Below are positions 32,088 to 34,497 of a stretch of 34,497 nt of DNA, one piece after another. Where the stretch lies: positions 1-34,497 of IMG/VR virus record IMGVR_UViG_3300044824_000332, one strand, 5' to 3'. Numbering within the stretch: the stretch's first letter is position 1; the number at the start of each line of letters is the position of its first letter. Source of the stretch: a virus. Made by a program: the position numbers and the translations under genes. The notes below the pieces were generated by a model. That model made no database searches. It had not been told where the DNA came from and was given only the letters and a program-made list of their open reading frames with translations.

Positions 32088-32315
32088 TCACTCGCGTGCG
32101 CATCCTTTTTTCGCCTGCTCGACGCCGACCTCGGACTGATCGCTGACTGAGAGCGGCGCTGTCGCGACGATTCGGCCGTACAGCGCGAACGCGGCTGCCG
32201 CCAGCGCGGAAATATTGCCGATGCTCACGCCGTTGGCGACCATGTCGCCGACGATCAGAACGATCCCGCTGACGCCTCCGTAGAACGCCTTCGATTTCCA
32301 AAATGCCTTTTTCAC
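32088..32315 (-). CDS. Holin-like small membrane protein
   Basis: Product is 75 aa from GTG 32315. The start KKAFWKSKAFYGG is typical of short phage holins that begin with a charged segment then a W/F-K-S-K-x-F-x-G-G motif. Two hydrophobic segments follow (about 14-30 and 32-50), then a polar tail with KKGCARE. Position directly downstream of the endolysin in transcription fits a holin. A tandem GTGAAAAAGTGAAAAAGG spans the start, making the exact first codon uncertain. Confidence 0.66.
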   Translation of the reverse strand: MKKAFWKSKAFYGGVSGIVLIVGDMVANGVSIGNISALAAAAFALYGRIVATAPLSVSDQSEVGVEQAKKGCARE

Positions 32316-32345
32316 TTTTTCACTGTTAAGACCTGTTGTCGTGCG

Positions 32346-32864
32346 TCACGAATACGCCCGCGTGAGCCATCCTTTGAGAAACCTGTTGCCGGACGTCCCC
32401 TGACTCGCCGCAACGAGCCGGTAATGCGCCGCCAGCTCGCTGCGCAACGCCGCCATCAGCGCAGCCGGGTCGGCGCGCCCGGCTTCGGCCGCGGTGGCGG
32501 CGCCTATCACGCCGTCTTCGGTGACGGGCCGGCCGCACGCGCGGATCGCCCGCTGAAGACATTCGATCGCATTGCCGGCGCCCATGTTGACGGCGAGATC
32601 GAAGGTCTTGGCCGCGGCCGCGGCGGGCAACCGGGCAAATCCAAATCGCAACCACCATTCACGCCAGTAGATTTCCATCGCCGCGTCGCGGCTGAGGGCC
32701 GCGACGTCGAGTCCGGGATGCGAGCGCGCTGAAATGCCGAAGTTGGTGGCGCCGCCGGGATCGTCGGGATTCGACGAATAGCCACCCTCGTTGGCGAGCA
32801 CGCATTCAACGGCGGTCAGAAATTCGGGGCTGTATGCGTCAGGAACGCCGATTGATGGGTCCAC
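32346..32864 (-). CDS. Endolysin, glycoside hydrolase 108 family
   Basis: Product is 172 aa. VLANEGGYSSNPDDPGGATN places the catalytic Glu at 26 in the N-E-G-G-Y-S motif of GH108 N-acetylmuramidases. NFGISAR, EIYWREWWLR and AKTFDLAVNMGAGNAIECLQ follow in the family order. The C-terminal part fits the peptidoglycan-binding domain often found with it. It cleaves cell-wall glycan at the end of the phage cycle. No signal peptide, so a holin should release it. The start is GTG at 32864, overlapping the activator gene by 26 bp. Confidence 0.92.
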   Translation of the reverse strand: MDPSIGVPDAYSPEFLTAVECVLANEGGYSSNPDDPGGATNFGISARSHPGLDVAALSRDAAMEIYWREWWLRFGFARLPAAAAAKTFDLAVNMGAGNAIECLQRAIRACGRPVTEDGVIGAATAAEAGRADPAALMAALRSELAAHYRLVAASQGTSGNRFLKGWLTRAYS

Positions 32865-33342
32865 GTTTCAATCGCTCGGCGATCGGCGCGGACGTTGGCG
32901 CAGCTGACTCGGCGGCCGGGGTTTCGGGAGCGCGATTGAACGCGAGCACCTTGTACACGTATCGCTCCGTGCATCGGAGTTCGTGCGCGATGCGCGAGAT
33001 GCTGACGTGCTCGGCCCGCATCGCGACAATTCGCACGCGCCGGCGCGCATGATCGCTGGTGGCCGGAATCAACAGGCGGTCGCCACCAAACATGCGCGCC
33101 ATCGCCATCGCCGCCAGCAGCCCAATCGAGCGCGTGACCAGGTCGCCGGGTGCGGGAGCTACCGGGATGTACAAGCGGCGGCCGCCGAAATCCGCGATCA
33201 GCTTGTCGGCGGCGTCGTCACCGATCGAATGGCCGATCTGATCGTAAAGCGAGGTCCGGGCGACGGCCGCGAAAGGATTGAAACGCGGGGCAGGCAACGG
33301 GGCGCGGTTAAGCGCGGGCATCCGGCTGGGGAGGGAGTTCAT
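32839..33342 (-). CDS. Mor/C-like late transcription activator with doubled FGG..IP module
   Basis: Product is 167 aa. Two copies of the Mor dimer-domain motif occur: IADFGGRRLYIP (49-60) and ARMFGGDRLLIP (82-93). The C-terminal HTH matches the family: RRVRIVAMRAEHVSISRIAH then ELRCTERYVYKVL (about 101-133). Mor and C activate middle and late phage genes, so this is likely the switch for the leftward operon. Known Mor proteins have one such motif; the second may be a duplication. The start overlaps the previous gene (ATGA). The last 30 residues are Pro/Ala/Arg-rich. Confidence 0.72.
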   Translation of the reverse strand: MNSLPSRMPALNRAPLPAPRFNPFAAVARTSLYDQIGHSIGDDAADKLIADFGGRRLYIPVAPAPGDLVTRSIGLLAAMAMARMFGGDRLLIPATSDHARRRVRIVAMRAEHVSISRIAHELRCTERYVYKVLAFNRAPETPAAESAAPTSAPIAERLKRGPINRRS

Positions 33343-33560
33343 AAGCCGTACGCGGCGCGAAGATTGGAAGGAATCGAGCCGATGTTACGATCGCGGTCGT
33401 AAACCAGCCGCCAACTGATCTCGCCGTTATCCTGGGCGCAGCTTTGGCACAGGCCGCGATTGCGAATTACGTCGGCGCGGGCGGTGGCCGCGTGACACCA
33501 CAGACAAGCAACGGCACGATTAGAAACGGTAAGACGAACGAGAGAGGCCGCGGGTTCCAT
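33339..33560 (-). CDS. Small Cys4 (CxxC...CxxC) phage protein
   Basis: Product is 73 aa. It has two C-x-x-C pairs, CLWCH (19-23) and CQSCA (38-42), 15 residues apart, suggesting a zinc knuckle. The last part is WRLVYDRDRNIGSIPSNLRA. GGAGGATTT lies directly before the ATG, a strong ribosome site. It is the first gene of the leftward operon and overlaps the activator start by four bases. An early regulator role is inferred from position. Confidence 0.68.
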   Translation of the reverse strand: MEPAASLVRLTVSNRAVACLWCHAATARADVIRNRGLCQSCAQDNGEISWRLVYDRDRNIGSIPSNLRAAYGL

Positions 33561-33834
33561 AAATCCTCCGCAGGGGACTGAGCGGGCGGGGCGGTCGAAC
33601 TGAAAAGAAAAGTGATCGCCGCAGCGGGCGCGAAGTCGCGAACTAGGCTAAAAGTGTGTAGGCGGTAAGATCGAACAGTGGCGAGTAGCAGGGAGTGAGC
33701 GGACGAAGGCATAGCGCGGCGACCGGGGGAGAGCGAACGCGCATTGGGGGGCGGGGGCTTGGGCCAGAGTTGCGAGTGGTTTGCTTGAGGCAGGATCATG
33801 CGCTTTATGAATTTTATTCCACATTAGGAGATTT
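33561..33834. promoter_or_regulatory. Divergent control region between repressor and late operon
   Basis: 274 bp with no gene that fits. It should hold the two opposing promoters and the repressor operators. Near the repressor gene TTGAGG (33784) is 17 bp from TGAATT, a poor -35/-10 pair. CGAAC/CGAAC-like motifs repeat (GTCGAACTG 33595, TCGCGAACTA 33636, ATCGAACAG 33671), spaced about 35-40 bp, and could be operators. There is no integrase or transposase gene here. Confidence 0.5.
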
Positions 33835-34497
33835 ATGTCAACCACAGTAGTTGACGCCGCATTTCGCTCGAGGCTGACGCAGGTGATCCACAAGTTCGGC
33901 TCGGTGGTGGCGGTGGCGACGGCGGTCGGGGTATCGGACAACGCGATCTACAAATGGTTAAAGGGCACTGGACACCCGAGCGTGGCGAACCTGGTGGCGC
34001 TGGCGCGAGCGGGGCGGGTATCGGTGGAATGGCTGGCGACGGGAGCGGAGGCGGCGCACAGTGGGCAGGCAATCACGCGCGCAGTCGAGCACGGCGACTT
34101 TATTTTCATGCCGCGCAACCGGATTCGATTTTCGAGCGGGCGCGACGGGATACTTCGCAGCGACCAGGTGGTGGACTCGATCGCGTTCCGCGCGGCCTGG
34201 GTCAAGCAGCGGCTCAACACGGAGTCGCGCGACTTGATTTTGATTGAGGTGGTGGGGGATTCGATGGCGCCCACGGTCGAGGATTCGGACTTGATACTGG
34301 CCGACCTCGCGGAGCCGCGCTTCAGACAGGACGGGATCTATCTGTTGCGCCATGACAGCGGGCTCACGGTGAAGCGAATCCAGCGGCGTCCGGACGGAAA
34401 ATTGCTGGTGCGCAGCGACAATCCGAAGTACGAAGCGATGGTAGTATCCAACGTGAAAATCATCGGACGAGTGATTTGGATAGGCGGCTGCGTGTGA
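33835..34497 (+). CDS. LexA-like phage repressor (XRE HTH + S24 peptidase)
   Basis: Product is 220 aa and complete; its stop is the last base of the window. The HTH covers about 14-60 (VVAVATAVGVSDNAIYKWLK). The S24 domain has the serine in VVGDSMAPTVED (Ser143) and the lysine in GLTVKRIQRR (Lys180), the two catalytic residues. No Ala-Gly or Cys-Gly cleavage pair was found in the 70-110 linker, so RecA-linked self-cutting is uncertain. AGGAGATTT precedes the ATG. It is divergent from the Cys4/Mor operon, as cI-type repressors are. It probably keeps the late operon silent. Confidence 0.9.
   Translation: MSTTVVDAAFRSRLTQVIHKFGSVVAVATAVGVSDNAIYKWLKGTGHPSVANLVALARAGRVSVEWLATGAEAAHSGQAITRAVEHGDFIFMPRNRIRFSSGRDGILRSDQVVDSIAFRAAWVKQRLNTESRDLILIEVVGDSMAPTVEDSDLILADLAEPRFRQDGIYLLRHDSGLTVKRIQRRPDGKLLVRSDNPKYEAMVVSNVKIIGRVIWIGGCV

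Noticed and set aside
31435-32301. 288-aa form of the lipoprotein
   Set aside because: The upstream extension covers a repeat spacer and most of the holin-like gene, is Arg-rich, and would hide a good lipoprotein signal with its own ribosome site.
1-34497. tRNA or rRNA genes and attachment sites
   Set aside because: None was seen by eye on either strand; no terminal direct repeat pair could be identified because element ends are not both in the window.

Overview
The window is a GC-rich stretch that is mostly the late (structural and lysis) region of a contractile-tailed, Mu/P2-type prophage. It is read right to left on the minus strand. A single LexA-like repressor gene is divergent at the right edge. 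An 8-kb block of non-phage, host-like genes interrupts the head genes. The non-phage genes (a secreted NHL-repeat protein with Thr/Pro/Ala linkers and an Ig-like C-terminal domain, a dG-repeat secreted protein, small lipoproteins) and intergenic repeats of the GTGTCATYCYGAGCG type suggest a soil or sediment bacterium such as Binatota, Desulfobacterota or Acidobacteriota. That placement is an inference, because no rRNA or other marker gene is present.

Layout from right to left, in the direction of late transcription. An S24/XRE repressor (33835-34497, +) faces a 274-bp control region. Then come a small Cys4 protein, a Mor/C-like late activator, a GH108 endolysin, a holin-like membrane protein, a lipoprotein, and small Mu-type proteins. 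Next are the small terminase (gp27/DUF3486), a repeat-rich spacer carrying a DUF559 endonuclease inside a 45-bp inverted repeat plus gene remnants of a related phage, the large terminase, a previously unmarked 49-aa zinc ribbon, and the DUF935 portal. Where Mu has its head morphogenesis gene (gpF) and gpG, the window instead has 17.1-25.1 kb of cargo: an ABC ATPase, the NHL protein, a TTG-initiated Mrr-type nuclease, a MITE-like repeat, a repeat protein and a lipoprotein. The phage genes then resume with protease/scaffold, decoration protein, major capsid gpT, gp36 and gp37. The P2-like tail set follows: sheath, tube, E/E' chaperone with a -1 slippery heptamer, an RRM RNA-binding protein, a short tape-measure-like protein, U, X, D, V, W, J, I, and fibre proteins to position 1.

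The head genes are Mu-like and the tail genes P2-like, with tight stop/start overlaps (TGATG, ATGA, TAATG) typical of one long operon. No transposase, integrase, replication or recombination gene is visible, and no gpF homologue. The locus is therefore a partial view of a prophage, a decaying prophage, or a domesticated particle locus; the sequence alone does not decide.

The most unusual points are the RRM gene placed between the tail chaperone and the tape measure, the DUF559 gene framed by REP-like inverted repeats between the terminase subunits, and the terminase remnants whose only differences from the intact gene are synonymous. Others are the clean A AAT TTC frameshift signal with a well-formed E' reading frame, and the cargo block replacing the head morphogenesis genes.
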